In this document: positions 1 through 9,000 of the stretch, one piece after another | How positions within the stretch are numbered: position 1 is the stretch's first letter | How the letters are laid out: each line of letters starts with the position of its first letter | Assembly: GCF_002873135.1 (NCBI RefSeq) | Contig: NZ_MCVI01000011.1 | Location: 1-38,791 of the forward strand | Direction of reading: 5' to 3' | DNA: 38,791 bases | Source: Shewanella sp. 10N.286.48.A6 | GTDB taxonomy: Bacteria > Pseudomonadota > Gammaproteobacteria > Enterobacterales > Shewanellaceae | Program-made: the position numbers and the translations under genes | Notes under the pieces: model-generated | The model's database searches: none | The model's input: the letters and a program-made list of their open reading frames with translations, nothing else | Told to the model about the DNA's origin: nothing

Positions 1-863
1 TGGTTAACGGACAGAGCAGTATTTTTTCGAGTAATAGTGGTGAGGCGGGTATAACGGGCGGTGGTATTAAGGCTGTTGTGACCGAGCAAAGTTTGCACTG
101 AGCGCAAATCTAACCCTTGCTCTAACAGATGAGTGGCGTAGCTGTGGCGCAGATTATGTGGGCTGTTGGACTTATGAATATTACACTCACGAATAACCCG
201 CTTGAGGGCTTTTTCCTTCTGATTTTAAAGTAAGTCCCGCCTTTATCTATCTTTGAGTCTGGCTGGCCATCTTTACCAGGAAAATCAGCCGTGGGTGACG
301 ATGAGTTTGCCAGTAATATCGCAGCGCTAACAAGGTCCGTTTGGGCAAGGGCACCAACCTGTTAATCACATGGATGTGATGTATGTCATTTTTGCAGGAG
401 CAAAAAATGACCTTTACCGCCTTTAGCGTTACGAATGTGCACCTGCATCATCTGTGAATCGATATCGCCAACCTGCAGTGAAATGGCCTCACCGAGGCGC
501 AACCCCATACAGTATAAGGCGAGAAAGCACACTTGATATCGCAGCTTATGAGTAAGGCTAATAACGATAGTGACTTCTGCGGGCGTAAGAATATCAGGCA
601 GTGTATGGACTTGTGGCGGCTTAACAATATTAAGCAACTGCCATTGCTGGTTCAGGACATATCGATAGACCTATTTACAAGTGTTTGTGCAACCCATTAC
701 GGTCAAGTTTCACGGTGCTCCATGAATGTGACTCAATCAAACTGGCAAAGTAGCGCTTCAAATCATCGGTTGAAAGGTTATCAGGACATGCATCGAAATC
801 AGCACTAATGCGCCTGACAGCGCAGCTTTGTTCAACAAGAGCATTAATGATAAATACAATCAA
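1..863 (-). pseudogene. Degenerate tyrosine recombinase (site-specific integrase), cut by window edge
   Basis: Read on the minus strand, pieces of one tyrosine recombinase appear in successive frames. An N-terminal SAM-like part (LSTDDLKRYFASLIESHSW) lies near 680-780. A second piece (386-637) holds the box I arginine in MGLRLGEAISL. A third (about 240-360) begins VPLPKRTLLALRYYW. The C-terminal piece (about 1-215) carries [28 protein letters not shown] and so the HxxR, H and Y catalytic residues. All catalytic residues survive but not in one frame: there are shifts near 660 and 220 and a 49-bp insertion at 363-411. The gene family is clear. Integrases of this kind can accompany transposons, but no partner transposase is visible here. 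The N-terminus is poorly defined beyond about 840, and the 3' end lies outside the window or close to position 1. Confidence 0.8.
363..411. repeat. 49-bp double-palindrome insertion inside the integrase pseudogene
   Basis: Two adjacent inverted repeats make up this piece. The first is ATCACATGGATGTGAT (365-380), 7-bp arms around GG. The second is 385-411, with arms GTCATTTTTGC and GCAAAAAATGAC around AGGA. Removing exactly 49 bp rejoins a sensible integrase reading (Gly-Lys-Asp-Arg-Leu-Val-Pro-Leu-Pro), which is the normal motif after box I in this family. The piece therefore looks like a small mobile palindromic unit (REP/MITE-like) that landed in the gene. The exact borders are inferred. 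I found no second copy in the window by eye. Confidence 0.6.
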
Positions 864-929
864 TACGAATTATCGTACAGCTCATAATCTGCATATTAGT
901 TCTGAACTGTAATCTCATTACATTATCCA

Positions 930-1040
930 TTGGTAATACCTTCGCAAAAATTGGTAATAACACCTTGCGAGTTTGAAATACAGCTGAGTCACTGACTAAC
1001 TTTGTTCTGTTATTTGGTAATGTTGTCATATCCATTGGTA
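930..1040 (+). promoter_or_regulatory. 21-bp-phased array of TTGGTAAT boxes
   Basis: TTGGTA occurs at 930, 951, 1014 and 1035 on the plus strand. The steps are 21, 63 (3 x 21) and 21 bp. The skipped position 972 has the degraded form TTTGAAATAC, against TTGGTAATAC at 930; position 993 is only weakly similar. The flanking base pattern (A/C)(A/T)TTGGTAAT is shared. Direct repeats two helical turns apart are typical of operators for cooperative DNA-binding proteins, or of recombinase or transposase binding sites. The array sits between the integrase remnant and the alginate lyase, so either use is possible. The regulator is unknown. Confidence 0.5.
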
Positions 1041-1618
1041 GTGAATATAAAAACCATTCAACAATAACAGCCTGACTCTCCTGTAAGTTATTGTTCATTA
1101 TATCTTTTCTATTGGGAGGGAAATATGTAAAGCCAATGCGTTAATCTTTTTTATGTCATCGTTACTACCAATTTTGGTTTTTGGTAATGCCTGTGGCGCT
1201 TTTTTGTTTGACAATGATGTGTTGTGGTGGTTATATTTTGTTTAACGCAAAGTTACAGATGTGAACAGGTTGTTAAGCATGTAGCTGTGTTGGGTGGGTT
1301 GTGTGTGATTCTGTGCGTAACAATTAATCATTGCTCTTTGATCATATACAACAAAGAGTTCTGCTTCTTTTTACAACGAAATTAGATAATTTTTGGTGTT
1401 AATTAGAAGCAAAGTCTTACCTATTTTTATTACGTTTTTCAGGGTTAGTTAAGCTCATGTGTAGGTGCGCCACTATATGCTGCGCATATAGGTATTCTAA
1501 GTAAGCTTTGAAAATAGTTAAGCCGAACAATATACGAACATATTCAACAAAGAGATCGTAAATTATAAAGGATTCCAATATCAACACATATAAATCTTAC
1601 CGACATATTCAAAAGAAA
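1041..1618 (+). promoter_or_regulatory. Long leader/promoter region before the alginate lyase
   Basis: I see no credible gene in these 580 bases. Three structures stand out. An inverted pair of the same box lies at 1166-1171 (TACCAA) and 1181-1186 (TTGGTA). CTCTTTG and CAAAGAG form a weak hairpin at 1334-1358. A perfect 8-bp inverted repeat with a 3-bp centre, CTATATGC-tgc-GCATATAG, lies at 1473-1491, about 90-100 bp before the lyase translation start. The last is the best candidate for a local operator. No confident -35/-10 pair can be called by eye. Confidence 0.4.
1567..1582 (+). promoter_or_regulatory. Shine-Dalgarno sequence followed by ATC instead of ATG
   Basis: AAAGGA (1567-1572) is the only strong ribosome-binding sequence before the lyase. 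Seven bases after it comes ATC (1580-1582), in frame with the lyase and with no stop between them. Starting there would add 13 residues, including several Lys/Arg, giving the signal peptide the positive n-region it otherwise lacks. The first ATG (1619) has no good Shine-Dalgarno. This suggests either a lost ATG (a G to C change) or use of a rare start codon. Confidence 0.5.
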
Positions 1619-2608
1619 ATGTGTGACGTTTTCGCTTTGCTAGTTTTTGCTTTAGCTGTTTTTAGCGCATCACTCAATGCTCAGGAAATTGAGGAGAATA
1701 CGCTTATTCCTAAGTCACACACTAGCCTTGCTGAAGGTGTTTTACTGGGGGATTTGTCAAAACTCGATCCGCTTAAAAAGCCAGGTGAAAATTTTGACTT
1801 ACTCGATTGGTCGTTAACGTTGCCAACCGATCTCAACAAAGATAAAAAAGCTGATACCGTCTATGAGAAATCATTAGGTAAAGGCTTTGACTTAAAGCCA
1901 TTTTTTTATACAGCAGATGATGGTGGCTTGGTATTCGCTTGCCCAAACGTAGGTGCCAAGACCTCAAAAAATACAAAATATGCGAGAACCGAACTACGCG
2001 AAATGCTACGTAGAGGTAATGTTCAAATTAAAACTCGTGGCCTGACAAAAAATAACTGGGTTTTCAGCAATGCGCATGGTTCGGCGAAAGCTAAGTCTGG
2101 GGGTGTTGAAGGCAGTTTGGAAGGGACTTTGGCAATAAACCGAGTATCTACCACAGGTGATAAAAAAAAGGTTGGACGCGTGGTCATCGGGCAAATTCAC
2201 GCGACGGATGACGAACCTATTCGTTTATATTACCGAAAATTACCAGCCAACTCGAAAGGGGCTATTTATTTTGCCCATGAAATAAATGATGGTGATGATA
2301 TTTGGATAAATATGATTGGCTCACGTTCACATACTTTGTCAGACCCTGTTGACGGAATCGCCTTAAACGAAAAATTCTCTTATAAAATTTCCGTCGAAGA
2401 TGAAGTGTTGTTCGTCACTATAATCAGGGAAGGTAAGCCTAATATTACTAAGTACTACGATATGAAAGATAGTGGTTACAGTGCTAGTAACCAGTATATG
2501 TACTTTAAAGCGGGTGTTTATAACCAAAACAATGGCGGCGCCGAAGGTGATTATGTGCAAGCCACTTTTTATCATATCCACAACATGCATAAAGGTTATA
2601 AGTTTTAG
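1619..2608 (+). CDS. Alginate lyase, polysaccharide lyase family 7 (secreted)
   Basis: This enzyme should cleave alginate by beta-elimination outside the cytoplasm, releasing unsaturated oligosaccharides. The three PL7 signature strands are present: RTELR (residues 123-127), QIH (192-194) and YFKAGVYNQ (295-303), supplying the catalytic Gln, His and Tyr. In PL7, QIH rather than QVH is usually linked to activity on polyguluronate or mixed alginate. A hydrophobic N-terminus ending ...SASLNA-Q is a signal peptide with a type I cleavage site and no lipobox cysteine. The protein (329 aa from this ATG) is essentially a single catalytic domain with no carbohydrate-binding module. Its true start may be ATC at 1580 (see that entry). 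It lies directly before a TonB-dependent receptor and a lipoprotein, with no clear terminator between, so co-transcription is likely. Confidence 0.93.
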   Translation: MCDVFALLVFALAVFSASLNAQEIEENTLIPKSHTSLAEGVLLGDLSKLDPLKKPGENFDLLDWSLTLPTDLNKDKKADTVYEKSLGKGFDLKPFFYTADDGGLVFACPNVGAKTSKNTKYARTELREMLRRGNVQIKTRGLTKNNWVFSNAHGSAKAKSGGVEGSLEGTLAINRVSTTGDKKKVGRVVIGQIHATDDEPIRLYYRKLPANSKGAIYFAHEINDGDDIWINMIGSRSHTLSDPVDGIALNEKFSYKISVEDEVLFVTIIREGKPNITKYYDMKDSGYSASNQYMYFKAGVYNQNNGGAEGDYVQATFYHIHNMHKGYKF

Positions 2609-2742
2609 CGAATTTAACACATCAATTTAAAATTCGTAACTCGTAATTCGTAACTACAATTATTGGTTATATTTTTATTTAAATTAATAGGTTAAAACTT
2701 TTGTTTGGGTTTCGTCTGTTGAAATTAATATAACTCTAATTT

Positions 2743-2902
2743 AAATATAAGAATTTAATGGCAGTAACCTGATTGCAATAATAAATATAAGAATTTAATG
2801 GCAGTAATCTGCTTGCAATAATAAATATAAGACTTTAATGGCAGTAACCTGCTAGCAATAAAAAATATACCAATATATGGCATTAACATGCTTATTAAAA
2901 TA
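2743..2902 (+). repeat. Four tandem 40-bp direct repeats before the TonB receptor
   Basis: Copies start at 2743, 2783, 2823 and 2863. The first three are nearly identical; each begins AAATATAAGAATTTAATGGC (one base differs in copy 3) and continues GTAACCTG..TGCAATAA. The fourth is diverged (AAATATACCAATATATGGCA) and runs up to the ribosome-binding site AAGGGGA (2905-2911). The period of 40 bp has no spacer, so this is not a CRISPR. A smaller repeat (CGTAATTCGTAACT type) lies just before, at about 2632-2657. The position suggests a regulatory role for the receptor, either as DNA operators or as a leader RNA, or simple slippage expansion. Confidence 0.85.
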
Positions 2903-2919
2903 CTAAGGGGAAGTACGGT

Positions 2920-5900
2920 ATGTCGACGAAAATAAGTAAAAAAACAAAACCCATCCATAAAATAGGGAAGTTCAAGCTTTCACCTATAGCAAAATGGATG
3001 AAGCTTGCTGCATTTACTTCTGTAACCAGTTCTTTTGCATTTTCAGCAATAGCACAAGAAGCAGAAACTGAAAATCTAGATAAAGTTGATAATGATATAG
3101 AAGTTGTTGTAGTTACTGGTACACGTAGAACAATTCAAGACCAAATTGCAATAAAGCGTGAATCTACCACGGTTGTTGACGGTTTATCTGCTTCAGATAT
3201 TGGTGATTTACCTGCACTTTCAATTGGTGAGGCGCTAGAATCATTAACGGGTGCATCATCTCACCGTGAAAATGGTGGTGCTACTGAAATCAGTATTCGT
3301 GGTTTAGGCCCATTCTTAAGTGCCACTAACATCAATGGCCGTGAAGCGACCAATGGTAGTGGTGACCGTTCAGTTAACTTTTCTCAGTTCCCATCAGAGC
3401 TGATGCAGAAAGTAGCTATTTATAAAACACAAGACGCTTCCATGATTGAAGGTGGGGTTGCCGGTGTTATTACCCTGGAGACACTTAAGCCTTTAGATTT
3501 TGGTAAGCAACGTTTTCAGGCTGAAGTAAAAGCTAACTACAACCCAGACCAAGCAAACGTTGACAATTCACTTCAAGATGATTTGGGCTACCGTGGAACA
3601 CTAAGTTATGTTGATCAATTTGAGTTTGATAACGGCCAAGCATTTGGTTTGAGTGTAGGTTTTCAACGTCAAGATATTAGCCAGCCAGAAGCTGAATATA
3701 GAAGCTCAAGCCCAACGGGTTCATCTTTGTGGGCATGTTTGAATGATCCAACCGATACCAATACCGGTTTTTTCCGTAGCTCAGCGGGCGATTGTGAAGA
3801 TGGCGTAGATGGTTCGAGTAACCAAGGCTACAATAATAATATTGATCCAGACACAGGTCTTGCAGTAGATGATGGCAGAGAATACGCATGGACTGGCTCA
3901 AGCCGAAGCTTCCGTCAAAATGAAACATCTGATGAAAGAGACGCTTTATTCTTTGCTCTACAATACCAACCCTCAAATAATTGGGATATCAATTTTGACG
4001 CGCAAATTTCAGATCGTACCCAAGCAGAAGCGCGTCATGATTTAATTTTCTTACAAAAGCGCGTTACACCGGGTGTAACGGGACAAAATCTGATCACAAA
4101 CGATGTTGGCGGTATTCTACATTGGGAAGGTGAAGAACGCATCGAATCTGCGGGCGAGCAATTTTCGCGTGAAGAAAACTATCGTGGATATGGCTTGAAC
4201 GTTGAACATTTTTTCTCAGATGATCTAAAGATTAGTGTTGACCTTGGCTATTCTAAAACCAGCCGTGAAGAACTACAAATAACAAACCGAGGAAGAACGA
4301 GCTCTCGTCCTTTCTTATCTTGGGATTTAGGTGAATATATTCCTCATTTCACAGTGACTGATTTTGATGTAACTGATATTTCCAATTTTACTGATAGCCT
4401 TCGTACTCGTATCGACAGAGAAAATGTCCGCGACAACGAAATTATGGGTGCACGCGTTGATATTGATTATATTCTAGACGGTGATTTTTTTAGTGGCGTT
4501 CAAGCTGGCGTTCGCGTTTCTGAGCTAACATTTGTTCAATTTGGTGGCACGAACGGTAATGGCTCAAGAGACACATATGAATTAGATGAATCAGTAACAT
4601 CAGCTATCGACGTACTTGAAGGTTGTCAAATTGCCTTCCCTGAAACTGATTTTTTATCTAGTGTTTCTGACGGTAATATTATCACCCATGTTGACAGTTC
4701 AGGTAATGTTGTAGAAAGCGGTACAGGCGCTTCGTGGGCAACTTACAATAACGAGTGTTTCTCTCAAGCAGTCGCAGCATCACAAGGCGGCGAATTCGCA
4801 TACCCAGAGGTTACATACGAGAATGCGGGTACTATTGACGTAACAGAAAAAACTACCTCTGCTTATGCCATGCTTAATTACGACTCTGAAATGTTTGGTA
4901 AATTTATTCGTGGTAACTTTGGTGTTCGTGTAGTGAATACTGACGTTACCTCTATTGGCTTTAGACAAGGTTATGACGTTGTCACTGATCCGGCGACAGG
5001 TGTGGTCAGTTTGGTACCAAACGATACTATTGAAAAGATTGTTGGTGGCGGTGATTACACTGAAGTACTACCAAGCTTTAACTTAGTCGTTGATTATGAT
5101 GACAATATTCTCCTAAGGGCCGGTATTTACCGAGGTATGTCACGTGCAAATCCATCTGATCTAAGTTATAACCGCACATTCGTAACCGATGACTCGGATG
5201 ATCCTGAATCAGTTGAAGACTTGTTGGTTGGTGTTAATGGTTCAGGTAATCCTGATCTTCAACCATTAATGTCATGGAACTATGATGCGGCTGTTGAATG
5301 GTATCCAAGCGATGACTCTATGGTAGCGTTAGGTGTTTACTACAAGCAATTCAATGGCGGTTTCCAACAGCAAACACAGTTAGAGAATTTTATCGTTGAC
5401 GGTGTGGAAGTTTCTTTACCTATTACTAATTCAGTCACTACTGACGAAAAAAGTGACCTTTATGGTTTCGAAGCGTCATTCTCGTATCGTTGGGATTTGG
5501 GCATTGGTGTGAAGTTTGGTTATAACTGGGCAGATACAAGCTATGAGTTTGAAGATAGTAACTACGGTAATACCTTTACTACTGGTTTAGATGGTGTTGT
5601 TACTCAGGATACCGTAGGTATTGTTCCTCCTGCCTCAGTACCTGGATTTTCTGAGCATGTATTCAATGGACAGCTTTACTACCAAATCGGCGGTTTTGAT
5701 ACTGCGCTTATCTACAAGTATCGTAGCGAATACTTCCAACCATACACTTCTAACGGCACAAGACTGCGTTATGTTGATGAGGCAGGTACTTGGGAAGCTC
5801 GTGCTGCATACAAAATCAATAAACACGTTCGTGTTAAAGTTTCAGCAATTAACTTGTTCAGTGAGCCTCGCAGTGATGACTTCTATACCCAAGGTAACTT

Positions 5901-5958
5901 GGGTCAAGTAAGTGATTACGGTCCACGCCTGTTCGCAGGTGTCAGCTTTAAGTACTAG
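2920..5958 (+). CDS. TonB-dependent receptor, probable alginate-oligosaccharide transporter
   Basis: A 1012-residue outer-membrane receptor of the carbohydrate-type TonB-dependent family. A long signal peptide (about residues 1-46, ending ...AFSAIAQ) is followed by a TonB-box-like EVVVVTGTR (about 61-69). The plug domain includes the typical SIGEALESLTGA and ISIRGLGPF motifs, and a beta-barrel ends in the aromatic-rich GVSFKY expected of outer-membrane barrels. The start is supported by AAGGGGA eight bases before ATG. Its place between a PL7 lyase and a lipoprotein makes energy-dependent uptake of alginate fragments the best guess. Substrate is inferred from context only. The 34-bp gap to the next upstream element consists of the 40-bp repeat array. 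Confidence 0.9.
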   Translation: MSTKISKKTKPIHKIGKFKLSPIAKWMKLAAFTSVTSSFAFSAIAQEAETENLDKVDNDIEVVVVTGTRRTIQDQIAIKRESTTVVDGLSASDIGDLPALSIGEALESLTGASSHRENGGATEISIRGLGPFLSATNINGREATNGSGDRSVNFSQFPSELMQKVAIYKTQDASMIEGGVAGVITLETLKPLDFGKQRFQAEVKANYNPDQANVDNSLQDDLGYRGTLSYVDQFEFDNGQAFGLSVGFQRQDISQPEAEYRSSSPTGSSLWACLNDPTDTNTGFFRSSAGDCEDGVDGSSNQGYNNNIDPDTGLAVDDGREYAWTGSSRSFRQNETSDERDALFFALQYQPSNNWDINFDAQISDRTQAEARHDLIFLQKRVTPGVTGQNLITNDVGGILHWEGEERIESAGEQFSREENYRGYGLNVEHFFSDDLKISVDLGYSKTSREELQITNRGRTSSRPFLSWDLGEYIPHFTVTDFDVTDISNFTDSLRTRIDRENVRDNEIMGARVDIDYILDGDFFSGVQAGVRVSELTFVQFGGTNGNGSRDTYELDESVTSAIDVLEGCQIAFPETDFLSSVSDGNIITHVDSSGNVVESGTGASWATYNNECFSQAVAASQGGEFAYPEVTYENAGTIDVTEKTTSAYAMLNYDSEMFGKFIRGNFGVRVVNTDVTSIGFRQGYDVVTDPATGVVSLVPNDTIEKIVGGGDYTEVLPSFNLVVDYDDNILLRAGIYRGMSRANPSDLSYNRTFVTDDSDDPESVEDLLVGVNGSGNPDLQPLMSWNYDAAVEWYPSDDSMVALGVYYKQFNGGFQQQTQLENFIVDGVEVSLPITNSVTTDEKSDLYGFEASFSYRWDLGIGVKFGYNWADTSYEFEDSNYGNTFTTGLDGVVTQDTVGIVPPASVPGFSEHVFNGQLYYQIGGFDTALIYKYRSEYFQPYTSNGTRLRYVDEAGTWEARAAYKINKHVRVKVSAINLFSEPRSDDFYTQGNLGQVSDYGPRLFAGVSFKY

Positions 5959-6021
5959 CCAAGTATAGTACTTAAATAAAACAAGCTAAATTTGGAAAAG
6001 AATCTTTTTGGAGTCATAAAA

Positions 6022-9000
6022 ATGAATAATAAATCCTTTATACCGCTCATCATTGCGACAGGTCTATTAGGTTGTGGCGGTGATGACGGTGCTGAACTAA
6101 ATGGAAATACTCGCGGTAGTATAGCAATAACCGGAAGCAATTTTATCGCTGGCGAAACAATCTCTGCAGCAGCTACTGATGCTGACGGAATTATAGCTGA
6201 CACACTTACTTACGTATGGTCAACAGGTGTTATTGGTACATCCATCACCATTACTGAAGCTGATGAAGGTTCAGTCATTTCTGTTTCTGCTAATTATACT
6301 GATGAGGCAGGTTTTACCGAAGGTGTTGGTGCATCTACACCTACTATCAATCCAACCTTAAATGTTTCTGCTAGCATTATTAAGGGCCCTATTGATGGTG
6401 CAACTTGTGACATATTTGAAGTTGATGATAGTGGTGCTGCGGTTCTTCCTGCGCAAGCTGCTGCAACCTCTGATGTTTCAGGTGGTGTTACATTTAGCGA
6501 CGTACACTTCGAAGGTACAGGTTTAATTGCATGTACTGGCGGTACTTATACGGACGAATCAACAGGTTTAACCTTAGATGCTCCTCAACTAAGATCTGTA
6601 GTGAATGTAGTTGAAAATAGTGTTCAGACTGATGAAGATGGGAATCCAGTTTTAGATGACATGGGTGAGGAAGTATTAGTATCACCACCTACTTATGTTG
6701 TTTCTCCGCTAACCGAAATGGCTGTTCAAAACGCAGGTAGTGATTTAAACCAGTTTGCTGAAGAAGCTGAAATAATTAATGCTCGTTTTGGTATTCGTTT
6801 TGATACAACAGAAGTGCTTCCTACTTTAGTTGGTACTGTTGAACTTGGTGCTGATGGTGCTGAAGATGCTGATAGATATGGTTCTGTGCTAGCGCTACTA
6901 TCACAAGTGGATGCAGACAACGCTGACGCAGATTTATCTACCGTTATGCAAGATCTTGCTCGTGACGTCGCTGATGGTTCTTTTTCTGAAGAGTCTTTAG
7001 TTACACTTGAGACAGCACAAATTAATTTGCAAACTACTTCACAAGTTGCTGATTCAGTTGATGAAGCGTTACTTGACGGAATTGGAGCCGCTGTGGGTTA
7101 TAACAATGACCCTGTTGCAGCAATCATCGAAGGAGAATTGGCTGGTACTGTTCAACATACAGCTACGCTTCCATTAACTGGTTCATTAACCATTATTGAT
7201 CCAAACTTTGAAGAAGATGCTTTTGTTGCGCAAACTGATGTAGCACTTGATTATGGTACATTTAGTATCAGCGCTAACGGTAGCTGGTCGTATACAGTTA
7301 TGACTGCAAATGAAACTCTGGCTAGCCTTGAGTTAGGTAATTCTGTGTATGATTCAATCACTATCGCTTCTATTGATGGTACCACTGCTGAAATTAATAT
7401 TCGTGTTGCTTCGCTTACTCAGGTTGTAAAAATAAGCGATACAGGCGGCGATACGGGTGAGATTAGATTTAGCGTTGATAACCTTCGTCAAGGTAAGCTG
7501 AGTGCATCTTTATCTAAAGAGGTTGCTCTTGGTAGTGATGGAAATATTAAAGATGCTTATATTACGCTTTATGGTTCTTCTGGTAGTTCTAGTGAATCGT
7601 TAATGGATTTACGTATTCAAGGCGAGCAATCTACACTTAACGAAGACGGTTCTGAAACTACAATAGACCCTCGTTTCTTTGTTCGAAATACTGACAGTGA
7701 CGCTTACCCTGGAAATTTAATCACTGCACCATTTGTTGAAGAGCAGTTTTATGATGTAGAGATCACATGGGACTTAGATGCAACAGAACAAATTACCGTG
7801 ACTATTGATGGTGAAGTGATTGGTGGCGGTTCTTTCTCTACTGCAGCGGTTGTTGACTCTGATTATACAGGCTTAGACCAGTGGTTCGCTGATGGTGTGA
7901 AAGCTATCCAATTTAGATTCGGTGATAATGATAGAACGATTCCTTTTGGTTCTTTTTATGTTGATAATATTGAGGTATTTTCTGATACAGCTGGCACAAC
8001 AAGTATATTTTTAGATGACTTTGAAGGTTATGATGCAGGCGAAACTTTAGATGGTACAGACAGCAAGTATGGCTTAGCTATTTACTCAGAAGTTATCGTA
8101 TTTGATGCAGGCGATGGCACAGTAGAACCTACGCCAGCAGTATTTTTTGATTTAACTGGAAGAATTGCAAGTAATGAGGCAACGGCAACAGGTGCTGTAA
8201 GTGTACTTGACCCAGATGTTGGCGAAGATTCTATTGTTCAGACAACCTTAATGGGTACATACGGTACATTATCAATATTAGATGATGGCTCATGGACCTA
8301 TACCCTCGATACCACTGACGCCACGATTGCTGCACTTGTTGTGGGAGAAAGTGAATTAGATACCTTTACGATTGAATCTTTTGATGGTACCACCGCTGAA
8401 TTAGCAATCACAATTACTGGTACAGTTGTTGTTGCTACTGGAGATAATAATGTCGCTAGAATGGCTGATACCTCAACAGACGCTGATGCTGAATTACGTT
8501 TAACAACAGACCCACTTGCTGAAGGCTCTATTTCTACAACCCTTAAGTTACAAGCCATTGCTGGCTTTACCGCTACAGATGGTGTTTCTGAAGATAATAC
8601 TGCTTATATTAGTGTTTACGGAGGCTCCGCTTCTTCAGGTAACTTAACGGGCGAAATTGTCTTTACTAATGATGGTACTGTTAAATACCGTGATGCAAAT
8701 AAAGATCAGCAAATCATTGATGGCTTAACGTATACAGATGATACTGATATTGATGTAGTGCTTGAATGGACTGCAACAGGTTATTCTGTGTCAATTGATG
8801 GTGGCACAACGTTCTACGGCCCTTATGTTGCCATTAATACGGGCAGTGCAACACAAACCTATCAAATTCGTATTGGTAGCTCTTCGAAAGAGTCAGCAAA
8901 AGAATTATTAGCTGATGACATCGTCATTGCTGATGATACAGGTTCGGCAGTTCTGTCTGAAGACTTCGAGATATTTGCTGAAGGTGAAGATTTAAGCACG

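Noticed and set aside
1..863. Integron integrase with an attC array
   Set aside because: The recombinase fragments lack the extra integron-specific segment as far as can be read, and no attC-like folds were seen next to it.
844..1098. Minus-strand open frame of 84 codons
   Set aside because: It lies across the TTGGTAAT array, has no Shine-Dalgarno, and its composition looks like translated AT-rich spacer.
2743..2902. CRISPR array
   Set aside because: The 40-bp units are directly adjacent with no unique spacers, and no cas genes are near.
6494..6688. Small minus-strand frames inside the lipoprotein gene
   Set aside because: They are shadows of the coding strand, with no ribosome-binding sites.
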